Below, piece after piece: positions 1 through 10,835 of a DNA stretch of 20,937 bases; position 1 is the stretch's first letter, and each line of letters begins with the position of its first letter. The notes beneath the pieces were generated by a model. That model saw only the letters and a program-made list of their open reading frames with translations, was not told where the DNA came from and did no database searches. Source of the DNA: Botryllus schlosseri (Eukaryota > Chordata > Ascidiacea > Stolidobranchia > Styelidae); assembly GCA_000444245.1 (NCBI GenBank), contig ATSW01015660.1, positions 1 to 20,937 of the forward strand, read 5' to 3'. Both the position numbers and the translations under genes were made by a program.

Positions 1-529
1 GATCCATCATCAGTGAATACAAATATGACACTATGACACTATACTTTGTGTGATCTTATAGGACCCACGTTGTAGTATATAGTTGAAGTTTTGAATGCTC
101 TAGGGATCGACTGAATTAACCGGTTATGCGCAACCTTACCTCGATGTCAATTGTCAGTGTCTCATTTGTTATTAATACCGCGCATTGTGCAGTGCACCCC
201 GTTGAATTGCGTTGTCAAATATTCATGCAACACAAGATTCTCGGTGGCGCAAATTCTGAATTTATTCGATTAGTTTGAACGGGAACCTTGTTCCAATAAT
301 CTTCATTGATGGACGGACTTTATCAAGGACAACCATATCGCGGATCGAATATCAAACCATTAGGATTTGTATTTCAAGGTTGCGACATGCTTCCATATTT
401 CTCTTGCTGCAATAACACCTGGATAATTATAATCGCACCATTTCACGATCACATTCGACTGGCTGATCGGGGCCTACGGCATACGTAAGCCCCTGGCTGA
501 TATTGACCAGCGCGTTATCGGTATTGAAA
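1..529. other. No gene recognised
   Basis: The stretch is AT-rich with stops in all frames at short intervals. A 60-codon open frame on the + strand (306-488) resembles no family I know and looks like chance. I see no terminal repeats and no RNA gene here. Confidence 0.6.
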
Positions 530-1711
530 CCCTAGGACAGGGGTGGGCAAACTTTTGAGCTCGCGGGCCGCATTCAACATCTGAATCCATTCGCGGGCCG
601 CACTATATAAAATTGGGATTACAAACCAAAACGCAATATTGGTATTTGATTATATAGTGAGGACATGGAGATAATATATATGCTTATTTAAAACAAACCT
701 AACATTGATTTGATGATATCGTACACGCGTCAGAAATAGTGGCGAGATTTTATAGGCTGGTCGACCTCAATAACCAATTTGTCAAAACTATAGAGATGAA
801 AGTCGGTTGTCCCAATTCTTAGAACAGGATTGAAATTTAAATCTGTGAGCAGCGATCTGTTCATAGATTTACTAAATCCACTTATCGTTCAATTCCAGAA
901 CACACAATGCTGACAGCATCATAACCATGTTAGCTACAAACACGCTTCTACTATGTGTCGATAAAATATAAATACCCTAATTCTACGCAAACGGAGAACG
1001 AATCTACCAAAGACACGTGTGAATCGTTTTTTATAAGCTCATCACTTAAATAATCAAAACAGGAGTAGCCAATCTGAAAGCACACTTGTGATCCGAATTT
1101 TGTCAATCTCATTGAGGATTTCTGTGATGTATAGCGGTTGAAATTTGGCCTTGAGATCGGACTGTCGCGCCAGAAATTAAAAATAAAATAACGTAGGAAG
1201 TATATACCTTAGAACAGTGGTTCTCAAACTTTTTAAGACACCTTATTACGGTGAAATATTTCGCGCCCTCTTATCGTCATATCACAAAACGCAAGCAGCA
1301 GGATGCTAGCAAACCTAACGGATAGTTTGATGCCATGGAAGGTTACGACTGTGGATGAGAGATATGATAAATATGAAATTCAGACTAAATTCAGAGCAAT
1401 AATCACGAATTGGATGTAAGTTGCGCGAAGCGCGAAAAATTTTCAGTTGAGCTCAGTTTCGCGCCCCCCTTCAGATGCTTTCACGCCACCAAGGGAGGTG
1501 CGCCCCCCAGTTTGAGAACCACTGCCTTAGAATTATCATGTTGAAATATACTAAGAACAAGTGTAATAAATTCCCTGCATTAATTTGATTTTTAGTACGC
1601 ATTTTAGCAGTATTTTTAATAAATTTCCTTAGACTCTCGCGGGCCGCACAGAACGGTGTTGCGGGCCGCATGCGGCCCGCGGGCCGTAGTTTGCCCACCC
1701 CTGCCCTAGGA
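530..1711. mobile_element. hAT-type non-autonomous DNA transposon, interrupted by a second hAT element
   Basis: The element spans 538-1703 and is flanked by a perfect 8-bp duplication, ccctagga (530-537 and 1704-1711), which is the hAT signature length. The left end reads CAGGGGTGGGCAAACTTTT and the right end gives the complement of CAGGGGTGGGCAAACTA. Both ends continue into GC-rich GCGGGCCGCA-like subterminal sequence (567-602, 1636-1687). It has no transposase-sized frame, so it must have been mobilised in trans. After its own insertion it received the 310-bp element at 1215-1524. Confidence 0.9.
1207..1532 (+). mobile_element. Nested hAT MITE (CAGTGGTTCTCAAAC family)
   Basis: The element itself is 1215-1524, 310 bp. 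It has inverted ends CAGTGGTTCTCAAACT / AGTTTGAGAACCACTG and a perfect 8-bp duplication ccttagaa (1207-1214 and 1525-1532). It has no coding capacity. Subterminal TTTCGCGCCC blocks and an internal palindromic GCGCGAAGCGCG (near 1423-1434) recur in the copy at 9207-9510. It sits wholly inside the 538-1703 element, so it is the younger insertion. Confidence 0.92.
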
Positions 1712-1865
1712 GCTACGCAGCCAGGGAGTTTCTCATTTAGAAATCCCGTCCCTTTGAAATGCCAATTCACTAATTCGTAATATCGATATTACGTACCGTA
1801 CTACAAATTAGCAAGAATCATTTGTATGCGAAATTGATCATTGACATCTGATGTGTGCTATCGTT

Positions 1866-2062
1866 GCTGGTTTGATATAGCGCATCCGCATGCAGGCCTG
1901 CACACCATAACCGCTGGCATGAACTATCACATGCACCAGGCTAGGCCTGATATCATTACCAGCCTGAACTATTGAGTCTTCAGCAGGACTGGCGCATTTG
2001 AAAACATCGCTGGCCTAAACTATAGTGTTTGCTACAGGCCTCGTATGATTTGCCAATCTCTA
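1866..2062. repeat. Degenerate tandem repeat, about 48-bp unit, about 4 copies
   Basis: Units begin near 1866, 1913, 1960 and 2009. Each starts with a form of GCTGGCNTGAACTAT and ends with a form of CAGGCCTNNNATGATTT. Spacing is 45-51 bp and units differ by many substitutions and small indels. It looks like an old minisatellite. The open frame starting at 2029 begins inside the last unit and is probably chance. Confidence 0.6.
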
Positions 2063-4098
2063 CTTATGCGATTGCTATTTCCTACTGGCTTAAGACTCAC
2101 AGCGTGAAATTGAATAACTTTGAATCAGCGCAATTGCTGCGTACAGACTCGAACGGACGTAATTATTTAGCGCTAATACTAAAACATCAGAAGGTGTGTG
2201 TTAAAGCGAAGTCATCAAAAGATATGACAGGCCTTAATCACTTGAAATCGGTGCCATTACAGGACAGATTCCACAGCAGACTTCAATCATATTAATTTGT
2301 GAAATAATTCATCGTCACCGAGGTTGCGTATTCGATAGTCGCGTGCGTGTTGATGAATAGCCTAGTGAATAGCCTAGTTGATCTTGAATCTCTAATCTAG
2401 GAATCACAAATTAACCGCTGGACTCTGTGGCAAGGTTACCCGTACTTATACGCGTAATTTGTCAACACGATGAAGCTTGTCCTATCCAAGGGCAATTGGG
2501 CATTTACGCATGTACTTAACCGTGATAAATTGATGCTAAATTTGTAACTTGGTAAATTTTAAACAATTTCAAACTCCTACCTTTTTATTCAAACCCCTCG
2601 CTTTTCTCATCTGGCCACACCATGTAAAAATAAAAGCCGGCGCCTATGTTGGCGACAATTAACTGCTAAAATCCACTGACTAGCTAGATGTATGACATAT
2701 CGCTCACAGCTCATGCCGATGCTAACATATTCCAACGAGTGTCATGATAATATTTGAATATTTATTATTTCAGTGGGATTTTTTATTTATAATGCTTAGA
2801 ATATTGACGTTACAGCATGCCGATTCACTATCATCTACGAACTGAATAGTTCATCAATCAATACTCTGTGATAGGTAGGCCTAATTCTCTAGAGGGGCAC
2901 ATATTCTTGAAAATGAATTCGATTCATTGGGAAATTTTATTGAGAAATGTCTTTGATCCATTCAGTCACATTAGCAGTAGCACTAGGCTCTACGGTTGCT
3001 TTTGTTCTCTTCTAAATTCGTACCGCCATGAATGACTCAATTAAATAAGTCAATTTTATGTAACTGCTATCACATATGTACTTTATAATTATTATATTCA
3101 TCTTGTTTGTACTAAAACCAAAATAATTTTGTCTCAAAGAGACCAACTATGCTATTATTATTGCTAACATCTGTTGTGTTAGGGTCCGATTTTTCCAAAG
3201 TGAGGTAGGAAATGCTTGCTGCGCTGAGATAACATGTGTTGATGATTGAATTGATGACTATCATGAAGAGAAAGAGCATCGACAATGTAATAAGAATACC
3301 TCTGCTTCGAATCAATATTTCATGATCTTTATTTGCCCTGATATAATACAAGCGTGGGTTGAGAAAAAAAATATTGAATGTGATAGTCTCTGTGGTACAT
3401 CGCAGATGTGAGCATTCATTGTTACCGTATCCTGCTCTTCCTGCCTTTCTAATGTGTTGGCTATCATATTATCAGTTATAACTGACTGTTAGCTCAGTGC
3501 ATGTGAGATGGCAAATGTATAACCTAATAGTTTCTACGCCCAGCAGCTGTGTGATATTAGCGACTACTATGAGCGTAGTTGACAATTTTTCTTCTACGAA
3601 AGGAAGCAAAACTTCCTGCTTTAGCCTAGATCAGATCAGCATCAGACAATTAATTCATATTGTAAAAGTAAGATATCTTTCGTTCTGGGCATTTTTTTGT
3701 TTAGTATTGAGTAGTGACGCTTTCATCAATCCAGATAAATTGGGGACGGTATATTTGAAGTATTGGTAACGGTATATTTGTAGTATTGGTAGAGTATAAC
3801 TACAGATATACTTTATCTTGTTTGTTAGCCTAAGTTGGTCAGTTGGATTAACATCAGATGACAAAAGGCAAGCAAGCATGACATGGCTATGAAGAGACTG
3901 GTATGATTTATTATCAGAAATTCACATCCTCCATTGGAACCAAAACATCTGTCATTTTGAAAAGTTAATTTTGTTGCTACGCCATTCTGTTGTTACGCGA
4001 TACGTTTTATACTCAGCAATAGATTTTTCACTCAGTAACTAGCCTATTATAAAAAATATTTGCCACAGGCCTCATGCTTAAAAGGTCTGAATGAGTAG
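2063..4098. other. No gene recognised; two minor tandem duplications
   Basis: This is AT-rich sequence without a convincing gene. A 12-bp unit gaatagcctagt occurs twice in tandem at 2355-2378. A 23-bp unit starting acggtatatttg is duplicated at 3746-3768 and 3769-3791 with one mismatch. A minus-strand open frame at 3112-3351 has one hydrophobic stretch but no family resemblance. Confidence 0.55.
3746..3791. repeat. Tandem duplication, 23 bp x 2
   Basis: Two adjacent copies of a 23-bp unit (acggtatattt...tattggta) differ at a single base, which points to a recent slippage or duplication event. No larger array is present. Confidence 0.8.
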
Positions 4099-4946
4099 GT
4101 CTAAGCCAGTGGTTCTCAACCTTTTTTTCTTCGCGGACCCCGTTTTGACCGTCACGGACCCCCAGAACTTTCAGTTCAAATTTAGCTCAATTATCACGCA
4201 ATCGTCATCTGTCTTGTGCAAGAGATATCTATAGGCTAGTGATAAACAGCAACAAAATGACCTATCTTGAAAATAACATCATAGCCTACTATTTATGTAT
4301 AGAAATTGGGTTGACTTTTATTGTTACAAAGTGAATTTTGCAACTGCATTTCATGAAATATGTGGTCGTTTCTTGAGAATCCGCGCCTTCGATTTGATAT
4401 GAACGAGTGCCAAAAATCCATTTCCACAAAGATAAATGGTGGTGAATGTAATAATAACGCTTATCGCTTCCGACGACACATTTGGGTATGATCGCAATTC
4501 GCAACAAATATAGCACCAAAATTGTCAAACAATTTTTTGAATGAACCTTTTACGTCAAGCCTGGGCATTTCTATCAAGCAGCTCATCTTGAAGTTATCAT
4601 GGAAAATGGTTATGTATAACAAAGGAAAAATAAATTTTTGTAAACATTTCGATTTAACTTACTAAACCAACTTTTTATTTTTTCCACAATCCCCAACAAA
4701 ATATATCTATAAAACAAAAAGTATGTCTCAGTAGGCTATTGATAATCAAGCAAGTCTACACAGAAGGATATTTACACTCCGACTGCCATTCTGCTGATGT
4801 GAGTTCTGTAGTTTTACTAGTAATGAAGCTAGTTTACTAGTTTAAAAAATACAAATTACAGCTATTTTCTATTTTGTAAATTTAGAGGCTTCGCAGACCC
4901 CCTGAAAATGCTTCACGAACGCCGGTAGAGAACCACTGGTCTAAGC
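4099..4946 (+). mobile_element. hAT-type non-autonomous element (CAGTGGTTCTCAACC family)
   Basis: The element is 4107-4938, 832 bp, with a perfect 8-bp duplication gtctaagc (4099-4106 and 4939-4946). The left end is CAGTGGTTCTCAACC followed by TCGCGGACCCC and CACGGACCCCC blocks. The right end is the complement of CAGTGGTTCTCTACCGG, preceded by GCAGACCCCCTGAAAATGCT. The interior is AT-rich with only short frames. The copy at 13792-14512 belongs to the same family in the opposite orientation: it shares the GGGGTCCGCG ends, the AGCATTTTCAGGGGGTC block and an internal ATCTGTCTTGTGCAA word. Confidence 0.92.
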
Positions 4947-5798
4947 TCTAGCATATTTCTATGCCTCTGGACAGAAATATGGGCATGCAATTATTCTCAG
5001 CTTAGATTTGAACCTTGCGTTTCCTACAGTATATCTTCAAAGGCGAGATTTTTAGCTGGTTCTAATAAACCTAAGACACGCTTTGCATAGGCCTAGCTAA
5101 GCATATATCGTTACACCAGGGGTGGCCAACCTGCGGCAGTACAAGGAAATTTGTGCGGCCGTCGATACATAATTCAATTAATGCGCTATGTATTGGCGGC
5201 CGTCCACATGCAAATTGGATGTACTAATTGACTCCCAAATTTTTGACGGATTTCAATTAATCTAGAAATTTTCTGTGCTCTATTTTAATAAAGTAGTGCC
5301 CTTTGCAATCATGAGCCTCACAGTAGCCTATATATGTGAGCAGCAGACGAAAATGATGCGCTCTAACCAACTTGGACTCGTGGACTCCTCAGGAAAGAAA
5401 TTTGTTTCTGGAATGTTTGATTTCCACTAATAGTTTCCACTAAATACCAACATTCCTGATGGGAGGTCAAGAAATAACAGCATGTAACAAAGTGACAAAC
5501 AACAATTGACCTACCCGAAGATCCATCATCATTTACTACTTGCCCAGTTATAAAAAACACTCCCATCAACTCTACAGGTGAATCCGATCACATGGGCTGA
5601 GAAAGGATAAATATTTGATACCAACATGTGAAACTACTGTGACTGATAATAATGACGAAATAATTTGTGAATCTGGAAATATTTTCGCGCATGGGGCAAC
5701 TAAGCGGACCCAGTAACTGTTCATAATATGACCACTTGCGATTTCGGTACATACAGTAAATGATATGAAAAAGTAGAATAATCCGGGGTTCACCGGAA

Positions 5799-7420
5799 AT
5801 GGACATTAGGGTTGTTCAAAAATAACTTCTTTTCCAAATTTCGCTCGCTTAGTGATAAAATTGTCAGGTTGCCTAAAAAAACGCTACACACCAAATTTGG
5901 GTCATTTCCGACCAGTAAAAGCCGTGCAATCTTAAATTGAAATTTCGACCATTTTGGAATTTATAGTACGGTATTTACGGTGAAAAATTTCGACACTTCG
6001 ATATGACCAAAATATCATGTTCAGGCATGCCTGAAGGGAAGGTGATGCTTTTTTCACGCGTTTACATCTTGATAAATGCCTGTGATCGTGTTTGGATGAT
6101 GAAATTGCTAATATATGAAAAATGAATATGACACTGATAAGCTGAAACTACATTGAAAGAGCCCCGTGAAAACGATAGTGATATACATAGCATATGAATA
6201 CTTTCTGCACTGAAATAAATAAAATAAATTCCCAAGCAGGTAAAATACAGTAAAATATATTTCCCAGACTAGCAGCGATATCTTTTGTCGCACCAGTGTG
6301 AATTTCACGTAATCAGAGCAGATGAGCTTGTGGATAACAGCGCTCAGCACTCCGGAATAAAGTGCATTGCCGTATTACTACACTAAGTGAAGACAATTGT
6401 ATGGAAAGACAATAATCAATAATAACCCGGAGATTATATTTTCATCCGATCGAGACACACACAATGCGATTAGACACCATGCGATGTAATGAACATGTAG
6501 GAGAATGCCGAACGACACGCAGTTGCGGTCTCTTAAAACTGACATCCACTTCGCCTAGTGCTCAATGTCACAGTTCATTTTCAATGCTGATCTTTATGCC
6601 GTGGCTCATTCTAGCCCTTCCCATTCCTTGGGAGTGCTTTCTTTCACCGGGTCTTTTTTACCACCAAATCTCGAGGATGATATGGAGTGGTTCAGAAGAT
6701 TTTTTGATATGAGCAAGATATGTCATCATTATTATCAGCCAACTGGTAACATGACATACGTCAAGCATCCCATTATTGGTTGGCGCGAGTTCACTACGGT
6801 ACATATAAATGGCCTATGATGATGCCGATCGGCAAAAATTAGAAAATAATGCCACAGCATTTGTTATTCGCCTGGTGGAGGTATATATTATTCGTGAAAA
6901 GCAAAGATACATTCAGGTTCAGGTATCGATATCAACCTGGAAAATATATTTTGCTGTATTTTACCAGTGCGTCAGTTCATTTTCTCTTCATGGTGCCCGA
7001 TTTCAACCTTAGAAGTATTTTATTTGCTAATATATATCACCATCTAACGGGACTACTTCAATTTCGTTGACTCATTTCCAGCAAATCAGTGTCAAATTAA
7101 TTTTTCATTAATTAGCAATTTCATTATCTTAACTGTGTCACAGCCCAGTATCAAGATGTAAACCCGTGAAAAAAACCATCACTTTGCCTTCAGGCATGCC
7201 TGGAACAGGATATTTGGTCATATCGAAGTGTCGAAATTTTTCGCCGTAAATACTATGAATTCAAAAATGGTGGGAATTTCAATTTAAGATTGTACGGCCT
7301 TTACTGGTCGGAATTGACCCAAATTTGGTGTGCAGCGTTTTTTTAGGCAACCTTAGAATTTTATCACTAAGCGAGTGAAATTTGGAAAAAAAGTTATTTT
7401 TGAACATCCCTGATGGACAT
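5799..7420. mobile_element. Foldback DNA transposon with long inverted arms, probably hAT-like
   Basis: The element is 5807-7412, about 1.6 kb, between two copies of atggacat (5799-5806 and 7413-7420). The ends read TAGGGTTGTTCAAAAATAAC and the complement of CAGGGATGTTCAAAAATAAC. The arms match closely for about 270 bp (GCTTAGTGATAAAATT, CACCAAATTTGGGTCA, TTTCGACACTTCGATATGAC, CAGGCATGCCTGAAGG). Weaker matches continue to about 6266 on the left and 6917 on the right (GGTAAAATACAG, AAAATATATTT). The central part holds only short frames and no recognisable transposase. It lies inside the 5117-8492 element. Confidence 0.85.
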
Positions 7421-7446
7421 GGACAGTTTAACATGGCTTACATGGG

Positions 7447-8397
7447 TAGGGGAGAGGAGGCCAAGATGAGACACTTTTCTGATAATTCAAGGCCACTCGA
7501 AGAATAATGCCTTCTGAGGATTAATTTTGGTACCAATGGAAAGCCTGCGATCTCTACTTTCTATGACGATGGCTTGAGTTCTATTGAATAACATACTGAT
7601 GGATTTCTTGGCCTTCAAAAATCCTTGCTCAAAGGTCTCAACTTACCCCCAGGTGAGGGTAAGATGAGACACACTGTGTTTAAGATGAGACACCAAGCAA
7701 TTCATGCTCATTACACCACCAATTCACCCCAAATGATGAATCAACCAGCAACATCGTGAATAAAATATAATAATCATGAAATAATTCATTTTTAAAAAGA
7801 ATTGGTACATCATATACAAATATAAGTGACATCGAAAACCAGATCCAGCAACAATAAGAGTTTCGTTATTATTTTGTCTTGTAATATCACATCTGGTAAA
7901 CTACTAGATAAATAATACATTTTGTGTGCCTTCAACAGTAAATTTTTAATCTTCCGAGGCCTTCAATAGAAAAGCCCTCTGATACCCATGTCTCATCTTA
8001 CCCCCATGATTTTGTCTCATCTTACCCCCACACCTAAATTAACATATAAATTCGAATAAAAACATTTCTGTCCGTTACTTTTCAGAGGTAAGCGCATGAT
8101 TACACTGCTAATATTGCACTCAACCAGCTCCAGTATTCTTGTTTTATAATATTAAGTACTAGGATAGGTATGCCCTTACAAACATGAATTCACATAACTG
8201 ACATAGGCTATGAAAATATAGTTTTTGGCATTTTTCTTCCCAACCTCAAATCTGTTTGCCTTGTTAATATGGTAGGACTATAGAATGGCATTGTGGGAAC
8301 AACATAGTTGAAGGAATCTGTCCATAAGAAAATTTTTCTGTGAAAAAATTGCATGTCTCATCTTGCCCCGTGTCTCATCTTGGCCTCCTCTCCCCTA
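7447..8397. mobile_element. TA-flanked inverted-repeat transposon with AAGATGAGACA motif arrays
   Basis: A perfect 26-bp terminal inverted repeat begins GGGGAGAGGAGGCCAAG just inside a TA at each end (TA at 7447-7448 and 8396-8397). A TA flank suggests Tc1/mariner-like or another TA-targeting transposase rather than hAT. Inside, the word AAGATGAGACA occurs three times near the left (7463, 7661, 7682). Its complement TGTCTCATCTT occurs four times toward the right (7989, 8013, 8354, 8371), mostly followed by ACCCCC or GCCCC. One degenerate copy is at 7635-7650. There is no coding frame of note. It lies within the 5117-8492 composite, next to the foldback element. Confidence 0.8.
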
Positions 8398-8500
8398 TTT
8401 GCCGTCTAGTCAATTCATTACTACTATGCCCGGGAATGCTACATGAGTAATTGAAATGCGGCCGCGAATAGCAAAAAGGTTGGCCACCCCTGCGTTTGAC

Positions 8501-8789
8501 GTTAGTGCATTGCCAATGAAACTCTTGTAGAGAAGCGGATGGTATGACCTGAGTTGTAAATTGAATCCACAGTGTGAGAAAATGTGGTGTTGATAGACAC
8601 TGGATAACTTAGACTCATTCAATTTCAATTTTTTTCTATTTGATAGCTACTTGGAAAATGTGCTATTTCAATTGTTTTGTTAGATAAATTCAAAATTAGA
8701 TGTAGTTTCTGGTTTCTCCAATTAATTGTTGACATGAGTTAATGGCACATGGAATACTGCCTACCATGTAAGGATTAACATTTGACATT
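8501..8789. other. No gene recognised
   Basis: AT-rich spacer between the composite transposon and a hAT remnant. No terminal repeats, RNA gene or supported coding frame were seen. Confidence 0.5.
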
Positions 8790-8894
8790 TTATACCTCAA
8801 AATTATTGCATTTTGGAATTGAGATACAAAATTCCTGTCTACATCTGAGGAACCGGCAAGAAACTTGCCACGGAGCAGCGGTCGAGAACCACTG
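8790..8894 (-). mobile_element. Right-end remnant of a CAGTGGTTCTC hAT element
   Basis: The sequence ends in GGTCGAGAACCACTG at 8894, the complement of the CAGTGGTTCTC terminus used by other hAT copies here. No matching left terminus is found upstream before 8501, so the copy is truncated. The left limit given is approximate. The following 8 bases (atttagat) would be the target duplication, but the partner is missing. Confidence 0.5.
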
Positions 8895-8902
8895 ATTTAG
8901 AT

Positions 8903-9198
8903 AATTCAGCTTTCTAGGAGCGATTAGCACTCTGAAGCGCAACGATTTGGAAGCAAGCATAATCTCCCTGGCAGTAATGAAATATAAACATACTGCATAG
9001 AAGGGAGCACTTGTAATCCTCGTACTCATATGAGACAGTTAGGCCTACCACCTGACAACACTGTCTGAATTGGTAAATACGACCAACTGCGTCTTCTCCA
9101 CGTGAAATACACCACCTCAAAGCAACCTCCCCCCTCCATACACACACTACAACACTGTAGACGTAATATGTTGGTACCTGTATGGAAAAAGGCAGACT
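8903..9198. other. No gene recognised
   Basis: A minus-strand open frame of about 100 codons (8914-9219) overlaps the end of the adjacent MITE and has no family resemblance, so I take it as chance. Nothing else is seen. Confidence 0.5.
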
Positions 9199-9518
9199 AT
9201 CTATAGCAGTGGTTCTCAACCTTGTTTTTAGACACGCGCCCCCTTTATGATAGTGAAAAATTTCGCGCCCCCCCTTATTGTCATATCACAAAATCCAATG
9301 GGGATGCGAGCAACCCCAAGACATTGTTTGATGGCATGGAAGGTGATGACTGTTGATGAGAGAATTCAAAAATATTAAAATTGGTTTATATATAGAGAAA
9401 CACACTTGAATTAGAGGTTAAGCGCTCAGAGCGCGAAAAAAATTTTCAGTTGACCGCTTCTTTGTGCTCCCCTTCAGACGCTTTTACGCCCCCCAGGTTG
9501 AGAACCACTGATCTATAG
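9199..9518 (+). mobile_element. hAT MITE, same family as 1215-1524
   Basis: The element is 9207-9510, 304 bp, with ends CAGTGGTTCTCAACC / GGTTGAGAACCACTG and a perfect 8-bp duplication atctatag (9199-9206 and 9511-9518). It shares with the 1215-1524 copy the TTTCGCGCCC blocks, TCATATCACAAAA, TGGCATGGAAGG and a GCGCTCAGAGCGCGAAAA hairpin. The similar size and layout show a short non-coding family that multiplied as such. Confidence 0.93.
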
Positions 9519-10835
9519 CCTACCGACCATACTGTATATATGTTACTACTCTAATATTTTGAAATATGAATATCAGCATGAACAATTATATGAAAATAAT
9601 ATTTGTTTGTATATAAGTTACGTCGACTGCGATTTTAAGAATATTTTTTCATTGAAAGCCATGAATGTGATATTCATACTGTCAAGGCAAATTAGGTGCA
9701 GAAATACCGATCATTTGTCTGATCCAAATTTGGGAGCGGGGTCTGATCCTGACAATGGAGCATTTCAATATATGCTCGTTAAGGTTGTCCATAATTTGGG
9801 AAATCCTCACAAATGCTGCGTATCCATGTCTCGTTCTGTAGAGACGTCGATGAGCCTGCAATAAGATCACAGGAAAGTTGTTAAGATTTGTCTAAATGCG
9901 TTTGAAAGTGGCTGCTGCAGAGTGGGCGTACCATCGACCATAGAATGGCGAGAAGACTAGTAATCATAAAATCACGGCGCTTGATTGTGTAATCGACCAT
10001 GCTTGACTGATTATGATGGTGGCGGCTTGCTGATCACCTGTTTAAATCGTCTGCTAACGGCGATGAATCTGGCTAATTCCATTATAACTTAACAGGGGCT
10101 GTAATGCATACCCTCAGAATTGTCCAATATTTACAAATGTTGTTCTTTTTTGAATTCTGGGTACATTAAAAAAAATTAGATTAAAAAATTTCCATCGGTT
10201 CAAAAGATAATGAGATTCGAAATTCTCATGTCACCACTAGGTGGCGCTGCATGCAAAAATCTTTAAAATCCATATTTTTTGCTGTAATGATGGTGGAGAA
10301 TCAATTAAAATGTCTAATTATACAATTTTGATGCCAAGGAATTGAAAAAATCAACATTTTTGCTCAAAACTCGAAGAAAAAAAAGTTACGGGCGAAACAA
10401 AATTGGGGGGGAGTGGACTTGAAAATCCATGTAGGATTCAGTTTGCGCAAAAAAAAATTATTGCAAAATGTACTTTGAAGCAGTATGATTGATAAATAAT
10501 TGGATTTTCAAATTAATCTCTATTCCTCAAGGAAATCACGAAAAAATTTATCTTTGCATTTGAGGAATTGGTCATAATAGTAGTTGTGGCGGGCAGCGGT
10601 GCAAAGTGAGTAAGATTATCTGACCGTGGTAATATCTGCATTTCTGCATACATTTAAGCTGATCAATCGGTTAGAACTAGGAACACACTCTCCTTTTAAA
10701 AACACCCCCCTATTCTAAAGGTACCCCCCGTTTTTTTTTCGGCTAGATACGCCCCGTCTACTGGCCAATGATCCTTGATTAAATATGACTAACGTGCACA
10801 GGCCTACGTTCTTACTGCTTCACGATCCAGTCATA
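9519..10835. other. CLC upstream region, no gene recognised
   Basis: A 101-codon open frame (9559-9864, +) matches no family known to me. A donor-like word (AAAGTGAGTAAG, GT at 10606) could end a non-coding or short 5' exon of the CLC gene, with a 266-bp intron to the acceptor at 10871. In the frame the acceptor needs, however, the sequence before it carries a stop at 10561-10563 and no ATG. A CTCF-like word lies at 10234-10248. Homopolymer runs occur at 10683-10740. No TATA-type core promoter is clear. Confidence 0.4.
10234..10248 (+). promoter_or_regulatory. CTCF-consensus-like word upstream of the CLC gene
   Basis: The 15 bases CCACTAGGTGGCGCT fit every position of the bilaterian CTCF core written CCASYAGRKGGCRSY. 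It lies about 640 bp before the CLC coding exon, in AT-rich DNA where such a GC-rich word stands out. It could act as an insulator or loop anchor, or be part of an old repeat. Binding cannot be judged from sequence alone. Confidence 0.35.

Larger units (their letters stand above)
5109..8500 (+). mobile_element. hAT-type element (CAGGGGTGGCCAACC ends) broken by two younger insertions
   Basis: The ends are CAGGGGTGGCCAACC at 5117 and its complement finishing at 8492. Candidate 8-bp flanks are cgttacac (5109-5116) and cgtttgac (8493-8500), 6 of 8 matching, as expected for an old insertion. GCGGCCG-type blocks lie just inside both ends (5156-5161, 8459-8464). The 3.4-kb span is inflated by the elements at 5807-7412 and 7447-8397. 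Without them the element would be about 0.8 kb, like the other hAT copies here. No transposase is evident. Confidence 0.75.

Noticed and set aside
306-488. 60-codon frame followed by a GTAAG-like donor as the missing first CLC exon
   Set aside because: The protein has no CLC N-terminal features, and the implied intron of more than 10 kb would span several transposons without other support.
3112-3351. Minus-strand frame with one membrane-like stretch and an acceptor-like upstream tract
   Set aside because: The start is a TTG, the composition is AT-driven, no family is recognised, and chance frames of this length are expected in AT-rich DNA.
7635-8031. TGTCTCATCTTACCCC words as a CRISPR-like array
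   Set aside because: The words are short, occur in both orientations at irregular spacing, and lie inside a transposon with paired ends.
9559-9864. 101-codon + strand frame upstream of the CLC gene
   Set aside because: No family resemblance, AT-rich composition, and no splice or promoter context that links it to a gene.
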